Source: Candidatus Eremiobacterota bacterium (GTDB lineage: Bacteria; Vulcanimicrobiota; Vulcanimicrobiia; Vulcanimicrobiales; Vulcanimicrobiaceae). Taken from it: a DNA stretch of 64,000 nucleotides. A model generated the notes under the pieces. The model made no database searches and had not been told where the DNA came from. It was given only the letters and a program-made list of their open reading frames with translations. The stretch spans positions 1-64,000 of the forward strand of contig JAFAKB010000086.1 in the NCBI GenBank assembly GCA_019235885.1, in the 5' to 3' direction. Each line of letters starts with the position of its first letter. Position 1 is the stretch's first letter. Below, in pieces: positions 32,591 to 41,392 of the stretch. The translations under genes and the position numbers were made by a program.

Positions 32591-32858
32591 CAGTATCGTC
32601 CTGCTGTGCGTGGACTTGATGCCGAGCGAGTTAAGCTAGAACGAAATGCTCGCCCATAACTCTGGATGGCGCGGCCGCTCGTAGGATCGCAGTATCGGCT
32701 TCAATTCCGGGCAAGAGCTACGCCTTCATGTTTTACCAATGGAATGATTGGACTTGAAATGTGCTTGCGATAGCAGATGCCGCGATTTAGGCGACATTCA
32801 TTAGGGTTTTTCAAGGCTATTGATCCACGTATCGCGCGACGCTTGGAAAAATTGCGAG

Positions 32859-33446
32859 TCAGATCTCTTCGGGGGCGTTAGGCTTCTCGGCGAACGCCGG
32901 GTCCGCGGCGCTGAGTCTGTCGCGAGTGCCCACCCAGCGCCGCTCCGTCTCGACCCAGTCGCGGTCCCCGTTCCCTCGGCCAACCACCTCGATGCCCAGA
33001 TCCGCGACGATGGCAGCGGTCGCCTCGTCCAGGTCCGCCACCGGGAGGTCGTACAGTCTCGCCGTGCCTCGGGCGTCCGTGACGCGAACCTTCACTGACG
33101 CGCCGCGCGCGCCCGAACGCTCTATGATCCCGCGCGCTGCCCGGGCGAGCTGGCGCATCCGATCATGGACCGCACGCAGCGCCTCAGCGCCGACCTCGCC
33201 GACCGCGCCATCCCAGACCTTCTGCGCGACCGGCCAGGCCGCCGGCGCGAGCAGGGGCCACAGATGTTGGAACCACGACTCGACGTCAAGGAACACCGAG
33301 TGTGGCCCTTCGAGAGACTTCTTGAGCGCGGGCTCGCGCATGTCCGCAGCGAGCCCCGCCTTGCGCAGGGACGCCGCGACGAGCTCCTCCGCCCCGGGCG
33401 TGGCATGAACCACCACCGTCGCGACGGGCGCATCCTCGTATCGCAT
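32859..33446 (-). CDS. Uncharacterised 195-aa protein
   Basis: A soluble, Ala/Arg/Glu-rich protein. The N-terminal third is strand-like (ATVVVHATPGAEELVAASLR), the middle contains SVFLDVESWFQHLWPLLAPA and a long amphipathic helix, and the C-terminal part has VKVRVTDARGTARLYDLPVA and DLGIEVVGRGNG. Codon use resembles the chromosome backbone, so it is probably genuine. No family is recognised. The 306-base gap before the next gene shows no gene or clear signal. Confidence 0.6.
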   Translation of the reverse strand: MRYEDAPVATVVVHATPGAEELVAASLRKAGLAADMREPALKKSLEGPHSVFLDVESWFQHLWPLLAPAAWPVAQKVWDGAVGEVGAEALRAVHDRMRQLARAARGIIERSGARGASVKVRVTDARGTARLYDLPVADLDEATAAIVADLGIEVVGRGNGDRDWVETERRWVGTRDRLSAADPAFAEKPNAPEEI

Positions 33447-33752
33447 CGGGCGGGTTTCTCCGCGCCGCCAACGATCTCCAACCGTGCAGCGACGCCAGCC
33501 GGGAGAAGGTTCGGGTCGCGGTCATGCGCTACGCCTGCACCGGGCCGCGGCGGCCGAACTGCACAGCGTACAGACGAAAGCGCTGTCTGGGCACGTTTGG
33601 CAAGATAGAACCAAGCCGGCCGGAGTGAGCGGGCGCCGTTCTCGTCACGCAAGTCGCATACCGCCGGTCGGCGGCGCCCGCAAGCGCCGTCGCGCCCTGC
33701 GCCGAAGGGAGCTAACGTGGCGCGCGCCGTCAAGGGCTAAGGCGAGCGCCGC
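33447..33752. other. Gene-free stretch between two hypothetical genes
   Basis: Only arginine-rich shadow frames cross this stretch. I see no promoter, repeat or RNA feature in it. Confidence 0.4.
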
Positions 33753-34184
33753 TTACCGGTTCATGCGCCAATTGCGGATCGCTTCGTCTCCGAGGCCTTC
33801 ATAGGGTTTACGTCCGCGGCGGCGGCGGAACATCCACTCGTACAAATCTTCGTCCCAGTACCACTTCGCAAGCGCGAAGTTGTCGGGATTGCACTTGATG
33901 TACTCAGCCTTCCGGGGCGCCTCTTCGACATTGAACGCGAACGCATCGACGGCTTCGCGCTGGCGCTCGTCCGCCCCAAGCTCATCCGCGTCGAGGTCCA
34001 CATGGCCCGACGGGTTACCGGCATCGTCGAGGAGTTCGACGCGCAGCACGGCCGAACCGCGGATGGGGTCGTACGGAAGGTTAAGCGTGATCTTGCCGGC
34101 TCGCATCGTGCTGGCTCCGTTCTTCAGGTCTTCGCCGCGCGACGGCTCGTCGTCCGGCTTCGGCGGCCCGCCGAACCACAGCAC
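33753..34184 (-). CDS. Uncharacterised 143-aa protein
   Basis: An acidic N-terminal half (LRVELLDDAGNPSGHVDLDA, DELGADERQREAVDAFAFNV) is followed by an aromatic, basic end (WYWDEDLYEWMFRRRRGRKP). No family is recognised. The start is uncertain: GTG at 34184, or the ATG at 34106 that gives MRAGKITLNLPYDP. Amino-acid composition is not shadow-like, which supports coding. The 400-base gap to the next gene, on the other strand, has no recognisable gene; its only clear signal is the AGGAGG ribosome-binding site before 34586. Confidence 0.55.
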   Translation of the reverse strand: MLWFGGPPKPDDEPSRGEDLKNGASTMRAGKITLNLPYDPIRGSAVLRVELLDDAGNPSGHVDLDADELGADERQREAVDAFAFNVEEAPRKAEYIKCNPDNFALAKWYWDEDLYEWMFRRRRGRKPYEGLGDEAIRNWRMNR

Positions 34185-34585
34185 GATCGCCTTGCGGAGA
34201 GATGCGCGGGGGTCCGTTTGCGGTCCTGGCTCGCGACGCGTGGAGTTGCGCGCTTCCGCGGGTCGACCGACGGACGCCCGTTACAAGTCAATCAACGATT
34301 ACCTCGTTTTCTACGGGCCGAGCCTACTGTCGAACGACCAGAGGCGCGGCACGTAGGTTCATGCGCGATATGTTTGCTGTTAGGGTGAGGCCGGCACGCG
34401 AAGGACGCAGCACGGCGTAGCACGTTCTCTAGTGTCTCGCACACCGCCCAGACTGGACGTTGCCGCGCCGCGTCGCCCTGGGTGCGAACACTGCGTCTAT
34501 GGCGCGGGGCGCTTCATGATTTTCAATCGGCGCAACGTGCGTTAGTGGTCAATTTGGCTGATCGTTCGAGGCAGGAGGTTCCGGC

Positions 34586-35479
34586 GTGCTCGGCAATGTA
34601 GCGAGGAAGCAACCCCTTACCGGGTGGAGGACCGACATGGAAGTACAGGCTGACCGCGCGAGCGCGCCCCAGGAAGCCCTCATCTTGGCGCATTATGAGC
34701 TCGCCGCACCGCTGCTCGCGAAGAATTTCTCGCTGGCGCCGCTCGTCGTCACCTACTATCCGCACGGCCTGGACGAGGACGCCACGTTCTCCGGTCCTTG
34801 GCACGAGCCGCTCCCGCACACGATCCCGGGCGTGGACGCCGTCTCGTCGAGCGGCACCCACCGCTATCCAGCGTGCGCGGTCAACACCGTGCTGTGGCTC
34901 GCGCACCGCTACGCGGTCGGCTTCAAGTCGTGGACCCCCGCGCCGAAAGACACCGCCGCGGTTGGCGTCGCGCACCTCGTCCTCAAGCCGGTCGCCGACG
35001 GTACGCAAAGACAGCTCCGCGAAGCAATCCTCGTCCTGCGGGACGCGCTCGCCGGCGCGGACCTCAAAGCGATTCCGCTGCTCGACGGCATCCACGGCGC
35101 CGCGCTCTTCATCCCGTTCGCGGACGCGCCGGCGTACGACGCCGTACGCGCGTGGCTGCATGCGCTCGTGAACGGCGCGATCGCTCAGCACCCGCAGCTC
35201 CTCGTCCACGAAAAGCCGCGCCACTTCGTGCATGTCGCGCCGCGCATTGAGTGCACGGTCGTGTCGAATGCCGTCGGCCTGGGCAGTCTGCTTCCGTACT
35301 CGCTGAACGGTACGAGCCGCTTGCCGATGGTCACGCCGATCGATTGGAACGAGTTGGACCACATCAACAACGGCGACGTCCGCGCCGAGAACTCGTATGA
35401 GCGCCTCGCGCAGGAAGACGTCTACCAGCGGCAGGCCGACGCGCTGCGCGGGCAAATCTTCGGCAAGCGCGCAGCCTAG
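34586..35479 (+). CDS. LigD-polymerase (PrimPol)-like protein with degenerate active site
   Basis: The product is 297 aa, resembling the LigD polymerase domain of bacterial NHEJ along its length. Matching blocks are the HYELAAPLLAKNFSLAPLVV helix, YYPHGLDE, SSGTHRYPACAVNTVLWLAH, and the C-terminal LLPYSLNGTSRLPMVTPIDW then NELD (compare PYSLR...VSTPLxWxEL). The catalytic FDLDP motif is replaced by VLKPVAD, the SGxxGxH motif by DGIHGAAL, and the third Asp strand by ECTVVSNA. All three metal-binding Asp residues therefore appear lost. GTG 34586 has AGGAGG upstream. Two nuclease-like genes follow in the same operon. A DNA-end or nucleic-acid-binding role without synthesis is inferred. Confidence 0.65.
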   Translation: MLGNVARKQPLTGWRTDMEVQADRASAPQEALILAHYELAAPLLAKNFSLAPLVVTYYPHGLDEDATFSGPWHEPLPHTIPGVDAVSSSGTHRYPACAVNTVLWLAHRYAVGFKSWTPAPKDTAAVGVAHLVLKPVADGTQRQLREAILVLRDALAGADLKAIPLLDGIHGAALFIPFADAPAYDAVRAWLHALVNGAIAQHPQLLVHEKPRHFVHVAPRIECTVVSNAVGLGSLLPYSLNGTSRLPMVTPIDWNELDHINNGDVRAENSYERLAQEDVYQRQADALRGQIFGKRAA

Positions 35480-35491
35480 AGGCACCCGACG

Positions 35492-36619
35492 GTGTCCGCC
35501 GAGCCGAAGCCGTCCACCCTCGCGCACGGTCACTTCCGGCGTCCCGCACCCGGACGTGGCCCCATTTTGGACGTGGCGCTCCGCCTGCTCGGCGACGGAC
35601 GACCGCATTCCGCACAAGAGCTGCTCGCCGCCGGCATCGCATGCGGGGATTTTCCGGCCGACATGAGGGCCGCGCCCGTTGAAGCGGCGTTGCGCAGCTA
35701 CCTGCAGCGCAAAGGGCAAAGCGGACGCCGGGTCCCGATCGTGCGCGAGCCCGACCGCCGCTATCGCCTTAACCGTCCGCCCGACCTATGGCCCGATCCG
35801 CAAACGCCGCTCGCGTTTCGGCCGCCCGCGCCGGCGACGCTCGCGGCGCTCGAGACGGTCCGCACCACCGCGCTCGGCGAGGATCCGATCGCGTTCGAGC
35901 GCGCGGTCTGCGACTTCTTCGCGACGCTGGGCTTCACCGCGACGCACCTGGGCGGCAACATGCGGCCCGACGGCTACATCGACGCGCCGCTCGGCGTGCT
36001 GGGCTATCGCGTCGTGCTCGAATGCAAGACTGCGGCGACCTACGGACACGTCACGGTTCCCGCAGCCGCCGAGCCGGCACGCTATCGCGACTCGTACGGC
36101 GCGCAGGCGTGCGCGCTCATAGGCGCCGCGTTCTGGGAAGGCAACCCGCTCGCAAGCGAGCTCGCGATTCACGGCGTGAGCGCGTGGACGCTCGACGACC
36201 TGACGGCGCTCGCGCACGCGGGCCTCGACCCGCACGAGATGCGTTCGCTCTTCGCGCCCGGCTTCGCGGAAGACGCGCTCGGCGAGCTGCTGTGGGAACG
36301 CGCGCATGGCGAGGCCAAGCGCGTCGCCGTGATCGCAGAGATGCTGCAGCAGATCGCATCGCGCGAGCAGCGCCTCGCCGCGCGCCCGGCCGACGCGCCG
36401 CGGCTCACAGTAGAAGCCGCAATCCTATGCGTCAACGAAGCGCTGGCCGACGCGGGGAGCGACGCGCGCGCCGAGCGTGGCGACGTCGAAGCCGCGTTCA
36501 CGTGGATGACGCATCCGCTCGTTCGCGCCGCCGTGTGGGCCGACGCTTCGCACGACGACATCGTCGTCGTCGCCCTTGGCGTGCCCGCGCACAACGACAC
36601 TGATCATGCGGCAAGCTGA
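35492..36619 (+). CDS. Winged-helix plus PD-(D/E)xK restriction-endonuclease-like protein 1
   Basis: The product is 375 aa. The N-terminal domain (about residues 25-95: ILDVALRLLGDGRPHSAQEL, LRSYLQRKG, DRRYRLN) looks like a HARE-HTH winged helix. It is followed by a restriction-endonuclease fold (about 125-210). There FERAVCDFFATLGFTATHLG precedes PDGYIDAPLG and VVLECKTA, which supply the Asp and the E-x-K catalytic triad. A helical C-terminal domain with AFTWMTHPLVRAAVWAD follows. Likely a DNA-cleaving protein. GTG start at 35492, 12 bases after the PrimPol-like gene. A tandem paralogue overlaps its end. Confidence 0.75.
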   Translation: MSAEPKPSTLAHGHFRRPAPGRGPILDVALRLLGDGRPHSAQELLAAGIACGDFPADMRAAPVEAALRSYLQRKGQSGRRVPIVREPDRRYRLNRPPDLWPDPQTPLAFRPPAPATLAALETVRTTALGEDPIAFERAVCDFFATLGFTATHLGGNMRPDGYIDAPLGVLGYRVVLECKTAATYGHVTVPAAAEPARYRDSYGAQACALIGAAFWEGNPLASELAIHGVSAWTLDDLTALAHAGLDPHEMRSLFAPGFAEDALGELLWERAHGEAKRVAVIAEMLQQIASREQRLAARPADAPRLTVEAAILCVNEALADAGSDARAERGDVEAAFTWMTHPLVRAAVWADASHDDIVVVALGVPAHNDTDHAAS

Positions 36620-37712
36620 TCCTCCGCATCACCACCCCCGTCATCGCCATCACCGCCGCCATAGCGGCGCGCTGCTCGACCTCATCCGCGAGGTCCTCGC
36701 CGACGGGCGTCCCCGAACGCCCAGCGAGATCCTCACGGAAGGCCAAGCCCGCGGCCTCTTTCCGGCGGGATACGTGGTGGAGAACGTGACGAACGCGATC
36801 CACGGCTACGTCGGGCGCAAGCAGCTTCGGGGCCGCAAACCGTTCGCCGTCCAAGACCCCGACGGCCGCTATCGCCTCAACCAAATCCCCGATCCGTGGC
36901 CCGAACCGTCCTCGCCTCTGCCGACGCGTTCGCCGTCGCACGAAGCGCTCGCCGCGCTCGACGTGGCGCGCCGAACCGCGACGGGCGCTGATCCCGCTGC
37001 CTTCGAGCGCGCGGTGTGCGACGTGTTCGCCGCGCTCGGATTCGTAGCGACGCATCTCGGCGCAAATGACCAGCCCGACGGCCTCCTCGACGCGCCACTC
37101 GGCGCACTAGGTTATCGCGTCGTGCTCGAATGCAAGACCGCCGTGCCGGGCAAGGGCGTCGGTCTCCCGAACGCCGCCGAGCCGGCCCGCTACCGCGAGC
37201 CGTACGGCGCGGAACGCTGCGCGCTCGTCGGTCCGGAATTCACCTCGCAACCTGTGCTCCTCAGCGAGCTGAACGTGCACTGTGTCAGCGCCTGGACGAT
37301 CGACGACCTCGCAACGATCGTCAACGCCGCGCTGAACCCGTACGAGCTTCGCCGGGCGTTCGAGCCCGGGTTCGCAGAGGACACGCTCGCCGATCTAATC
37401 TGGGAGCGCTCACACGGCGTGCGCAAGCGCATTGCGGTCATCTCCGAACTACTGCAAAAGATCGCCGGCCACGAACAGCACATCGCCCTCGCCGCGAAAC
37501 CCGAGCTCGCCGCGCACCTCACCGTCGACTCCGCCATGATTTGCGTCAACGAGTGGCTCGCCCGCCACGCCGGCGAAGCCCGCTGTGAACGCGCCGACGT
37601 CGAAGCAGCCTTCGACTGGATGACTCAGCCCCTCGTCGGCGCAGCAGTGTGGGCCGACGACGCAAAGCGCGCGATCGTTGTAACCTCACTGGGGCTCTCT
37701 GCTGAGAGGTGA
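36606..37712 (+). CDS. Winged-helix plus PD-(D/E)xK restriction-endonuclease-like protein 2
   Basis: The product is 368 aa and a close paralogue of the preceding protein, with the same order of domains. A His-rich start (HHHPRHRHHRRH) leads to a winged helix (LLDLIREVLADGRPRTPSEI, DGRYRLN) and the nuclease core FERAVCDVFAALGFVATHLG, PDGLLDAPLG, VVLECKTA. A C-terminal domain ends with AFDWMTQPLVGAAVWAD. All catalytic residues are kept. ATG 36606 overlaps the previous gene by 14 bases. Two diverged active copies side by side suggest they work as a pair or recognise different targets. Confidence 0.75.
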   Translation: MRQADPPHHHPRHRHHRRHSGALLDLIREVLADGRPRTPSEILTEGQARGLFPAGYVVENVTNAIHGYVGRKQLRGRKPFAVQDPDGRYRLNQIPDPWPEPSSPLPTRSPSHEALAALDVARRTATGADPAAFERAVCDVFAALGFVATHLGANDQPDGLLDAPLGALGYRVVLECKTAVPGKGVGLPNAAEPARYREPYGAERCALVGPEFTSQPVLLSELNVHCVSAWTIDDLATIVNAALNPYELRRAFEPGFAEDTLADLIWERSHGVRKRIAVISELLQKIAGHEQHIALAAKPELAAHLTVDSAMICVNEWLARHAGEARCERADVEAAFDWMTQPLVGAAVWADDAKRAIVVTSLGLSAER

Positions 37713-38156
37713 CGCTGACCAACGCTGCGTTCCGCGTCCACCACAGCAACTCGCTAGCTTCGACCCGAGTCATCCACCCTGCGCGATACGATTCGATGAT
37801 TTGGCGAGCAATCTCAACCGGGGCCGTCATACGGGCATTGTTGCAGCTCTTATGCGCCAGCGCGAGGTTCACAAGCTAATCCGAGCCGCCCCGCGCCTTA
37901 GGCATAATGGGTCCAACGAACGCTCCACGGGCGCCGTCTCCTCCCCGCAAAGATAACACGCCGTTCCGTCGCGCGCGATGACAGCGCGGTATCGCGCCTC
38001 CGTGCGAGGTTTCGTTACGGGATCGATGCGCGAAAGCGTCCAATCGTTCGCTTCCGGGTCGGCGAATTGGATCGCGAGCATGATTTTCGCGACGTCGGCG
38101 TTATCTCGTTTTACTTTCCAGACAAAGATGAGCAAATGGGCGATCAGCACCGACAA
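37690..38156 (-). pseudogene. HNH endonuclease pseudogene (frameshift plus stop)
   Basis: On the minus strand, a start at 38156 gives KVKRDNADVAKIMLAIQFAD ... ACYLCGEETAPVERSLD, the first Cys pair of an HNH domain. The continuation, ARGGSD then a TAG then LVNLALAHKSCNNAR, carries the second half but lies in another frame. At least one frameshift near 37905 and one in-frame stop near 37880 interrupt it. A helical tail (EIARQIIESYRAGWMTRVEA) follows and fades into the antisense of the neighbouring nuclease gene. It is a dead homing- or defence-type nuclease. No other gene is visible between 37713 and 38327. Confidence 0.6.
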
Positions 38157-38327
38157 CGTCGAAGAGAAATTTCATTGCCAAATCGATTCGTGTTGGCGAG
38201 GTGCGTCTGGATCAGCTCAAGGGTGCTCCTTTGAACCGTTCGATTCCGCATCTTCGTTTAGGAAAGGCGTACGCCCCGGCCCTGATGAAGACAGTTTGTT
38301 GTCACGGGCTAGCGCACGTCGCGCGAT

Positions 38328-39344
38328 CTAGAGCTGTTGGGACCGTCGATCCGACGCGTCGTCCTCCGCACCGGCGCGCGCTTGCAGCCGTTCCAGCCAC
38401 GTCTTTGCGCGCTCCATATTCCCGTAAGGATCCGCGATCACGGCCTGTATCTCGTCAGGCTCGTAACGATAGAGGACGTGCGTGACGCTGAGTCCCTGGT
38501 CCTCCGACGTCAAAGCATACCCCTCGATGAGTCGGAATCGAGGATTGAGAAGCGCTCGAACACAATCCGAAAACCAGTTGGCCGCCTTCGTCGCCTCTCG
38601 CATGAGTTCGTGGAGCCGCTCGACCCACCCGTTGTAATCCGCTACGAGCTTCTCATAGTCGTCGTTATCCGACGCCTGCTTGTAGAACTTTTCGGCCCAG
38701 ATGGTCGCCCCGTTCTTTTCGAAGAAGTCACTCCAGTCGGAATGGACCTGGAAATGTTCCAGCGCGGTGGCGAGAACGAATCCCAGGCGGATCGATGCGG
38801 TTTCGAACGCGGGGTAGGTTTTGGGCCACGGCGTGCGCAGAGTCCGCTCTCGAAAGCTTCGGATGATCTCGATATTCGCATGCCTGAAATACGGAGACGG
38901 CGACATCGGACCAAACGTAATGTCGTCCCAGCGTTCGAGGAATTCCATGCTGACGAAATCGACCAGGTCGGCGTAGAGGTATTCGGCCGCCGCGGCTTTG
39001 GGGTCCGTCGGCGACAGTTTGTCCGCGACCCAGGTCTCGTGTTCGTCCTTAATGCTGTGCAGAACTGAAACGGTATACGTCTCGATATCTTGATCGACTA
39101 TTCTGTGGTGAGTCGGACAGAGCAGGATCAAATTGGAGTATGAATTACGCTGGCGGTCCGACAGCGCCGAGTCGCCACGCGGCCCGCCCGGCTGCTCCGC
39201 CACGATGTGCGCCATCTCTCCGATCGTGAACCCCCCGCCGCCCACGGCTGGATTCTGAGCAAGAATCCGACGGCACTCCGGTATCGCGCAGCGGTTCGCT
39301 GCGAAACCCCATAGCAGCTTGATGTCTTTCTCGAGGATGGCCAC
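38328..39344 (-). CDS. HNH endonuclease with large C-terminal domain
   Basis: The product is 338 aa. Residues about 10-100 form an HNH nuclease: NRCAIPECRRIL, GEMAHIVAEQPGGPRGDSAL, NLILLCPTHHRIVD. A C-terminal region of about 230 aa has no recognised domain and is rich in aromatic residues and helices (VDFVSMEFLERWDDITFG, EKLVADYNGWVERLHELMRE). The HNH motif residues (His pair, Asn, His) are present, so activity is plausible. It lies in the accessory region next to the PrimPol/nuclease cassette and may belong to the same defence or mobile context. Confidence 0.75.
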   Translation of the reverse strand: MAILEKDIKLLWGFAANRCAIPECRRILAQNPAVGGGGFTIGEMAHIVAEQPGGPRGDSALSDRQRNSYSNLILLCPTHHRIVDQDIETYTVSVLHSIKDEHETWVADKLSPTDPKAAAAEYLYADLVDFVSMEFLERWDDITFGPMSPSPYFRHANIEIIRSFRERTLRTPWPKTYPAFETASIRLGFVLATALEHFQVHSDWSDFFEKNGATIWAEKFYKQASDNDDYEKLVADYNGWVERLHELMREATKAANWFSDCVRALLNPRFRLIEGYALTSEDQGLSVTHVLYRYEPDEIQAVIADPYGNMERAKTWLERLQARAGAEDDASDRRSQQL

Positions 39345-39697
39345 GGCCGCCGCCGTTCAACCATTGTGAACGCCTTCCCTCGCGTGCGTTTCGGACTCGC
39401 GATTTGTGGACTGTCTCCTGGTGCCGCCTTTCGCCACGGCGTCGTACGGCACGACGACCGCAAGCGCGAACTTGGTCGTAGTCGGGAACCGGTCCGTCGG
39501 ATCGCGCGTCATCGTTGCCTGCAGCCATGTCGCCCACACGGGGCCTCGCAGGTTGTTGCAGCACTTTCGATGTTTCTTTCCGTGCACACGCACGTCGTGG
39601 GTGTCGGGCTGTCGGCAGAGGCCAGGACTGTCAACCTCGGCCTGGCGGGTTCGGCTCCCGTCGCCTCCAAGCCCGACGCTGGGCTTCGCGCCGAAGG

Positions 39698-39775
39698 CTT
39701 CTTGCGCTATAATGGGTCTTGACAGTCCTGGCCCTGCGCAAGAGCCCTCGGCAAGCGTCCGAGGGCTCTTGTATG
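39698..39775 (+). ncRNA. Candidate structured RNA element, copy 2
   Basis: TCTTGCGC (39700-39707) pairs with GCGCAAGA (39736-39743). CAAGAGCCCTCGG (39739-39751) pairs perfectly over 13 bp with CCGAGGGCTCTTG (39759-39771). As in copy 1 (28735), the two hairpins share bases. TATAATGGGTC and GACAGTCCTGGCCC lie between. Compared with copy 1, two paired columns change together and pairing is kept. The remaining 39345-39697 stretch has no gene I can support. Confidence 0.5.
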
Positions 39776-39824
39776 TCGTCTGGGCGCGCAAGTGCCACAG
39801 AAGCAGTTTTCGGAGATTTACTCC

Positions 39825-39934
39825 GCGCTAACGTCGAAGCAGCGTTCGACTGGATGACTCAGCCGCTCGTCGGCGCAGCAGTGTGGACCGACGGCGCGAA
39901 ACACGCGATCGTCGAAACGTCGCCGCAGCTATAA
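39825..39934 (+). pseudogene. 3' fragment of a third nuclease paralogue
   Basis: This 110-base stretch matches the last part of the gene ending at 37712. It encodes VEAAFDWMTQPLVGAAVWTD then GAKHAIVETS and a stop. Nothing upstream matches the rest of the gene. It is a leftover of a former third copy or of a recombination event and abuts RNA element copy 2. Confidence 0.75.
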
Positions 39935-40001
39935 AGACCTAGCACACGGTGTTTCGACCGCAACGGCACGCTACGCTAGCGTCGTTACCCGCCCTTCGTG
40001 T

Positions 40002-41159
40002 TTACTCGGCGAGGACCGCGTGCGGGATTCCTTGGTAGTTCTGACTGGGGCCGGCGCCCATGCCGCCGCCGTTCATCGTGATCGACGCGGCGACGAGGAA
40101 CGTCATGTTGGGCACGTTGCCGTTGAACGTCAGGTCCGCGGACGGCATGTAGACCGCGCCGACCAAGTTGTCCGTTCCCGATTTGCCGTTGATCGTCACC
40201 GAGCTCGCGTTGCTCGGTGGTTGATAGTAGACCATTCCCGCCAGGTCGCCGGTGGTCGGCGCCGACAGGTCCAGGCTGACGTGTCCGCTCAACGTGAGCC
40301 CGCCCAGGTTGTAGATCGTCACGCCGGTTCCCGAAAGCGTCGCGTTGCCGCTCATCGACATCCCCTGATCGAGCACGAAGAGCCCCGGCGAGAGCGTCGC
40401 CGTCCCGGGGCTGAACGTCTGGCAGTACTCACCGGGCGGGATCGGATTCGGCAGCTGGCTTTGCGGCATGCAGCCGGAATGCAGCCCGGCTCCCATGCTG
40501 GCGAGGTGCGCGCAGCCGGGATAGGTCGGACACGGATCGACGGCCGCCAGCATGCGCAACGGTTGCCCGAGCGGATACGAGCCGCCGCCGGGACCGTTTC
40601 CGACGTAGCCGATCTCGAGCGCGTCGACGTTGGCCTGTCCCGTGACGTTGAGGTTCGCGTTCGTGACCACCCCGCACGTCGGCGCGGTGATCCCTCCGCC
40701 GCCGCCGCCGTGCAGCGTGAGGTCGCCGCTGAGCGCGAAGATGCAGATGTTCGAGGTGTTCGTGATCCGCGCCACCGCTCGGGTCTGGATCCATTGCGAC
40801 GACATCCCGAAGATCTTCCCGAAAAACATCGGCGCATGGTTGCGGATGATCACTTCGGCCGCGCTCGCGTCGCCGGCGGCCGGACCAGACGCAGGCGGGT
40901 TGTTCACCGTGACGATCACGTTGGTGCCGTCGTCGGTGAAGGCGTTCGCGGCCGCGTCGCTCTTGGCGGCGGCGACGGCGTCGGTGCTGTTCGGGTAGAT
41001 CAGCTCGCCGGCCGCGGCGATCGCGGCGCTGTCGGTCGCCGACTGCTGAATGCGCTGGGCGTACCGGAGGTACCCGACGTCGACGGCCATGGCGGCGACG
41101 CCTAACAGAACCGTCAGGAACACCCCGACCAGGGGCAACACCTGACCGCGACTCTCCAT
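40002..41159 (-). CDS. TadG-like surface/pilus-assembly protein
   Basis: The product is 385 aa. An N-terminal Tad-type segment (GQVLPLVGVFLTVLLGVAAM, then AVDVGYLRYAQRIQQSATDS AAIAAAGEL split at the domain edge) gives one membrane helix and the Flp-pilus TadE/TadG-like opening. The long remainder is Gly/Ser/Thr/Pro-rich and beta-like, with repeated LxxSGNxxLSGT-style strands (LDQGMSMSGNATLSGTGVTI). It is probably an exported, membrane-anchored protein. No other tad or pilus gene is in the window, so it is an orphan. GGAGG lies upstream of the ATG. Confidence 0.75.
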   Translation of the reverse strand: MESRGQVLPLVGVFLTVLLGVAAMAVDVGYLRYAQRIQQSATDSAAIAAAGELIYPNSTDAVAAAKSDAAANAFTDDGTNVIVTVNNPPASGPAAGDASAAEVIIRNHAPMFFGKIFGMSSQWIQTRAVARITNTSNICIFALSGDLTLHGGGGGGITAPTCGVVTNANLNVTGQANVDALEIGYVGNGPGGGSYPLGQPLRMLAAVDPCPTYPGCAHLASMGAGLHSGCMPQSQLPNPIPPGEYCQTFSPGTATLSPGLFVLDQGMSMSGNATLSGTGVTIYNLGGLTLSGHVSLDLSAPTTGDLAGMVYYQPPSNASSVTINGKSGTDNLVGAVYMPSADLTFNGNVPNMTFLVAASITMNGGGMGAGPSQNYQGIPHAVLAE

Positions 41160-41392
41160 ACCGCCGGCCTCCTTCCTTGCTTACTTTCAGTATCGCAGGA
41201 TCGGGGCGGTTTCGCGTTGACCGGCGTCAACAAATCGCAGGATGTGACCTGCGTCCGTCCCCGTGCGGCCATTCGAGGGACCCGCGACCGGCGTCGTTGC
41301 GCCGGGTGCTCCGCGGGAGCACAATGGTCGGGATGGGGCTCGGCCGAAGGCGACGGGCCGACCCGACACCACTCGCGAGGGGAACCGATAGG

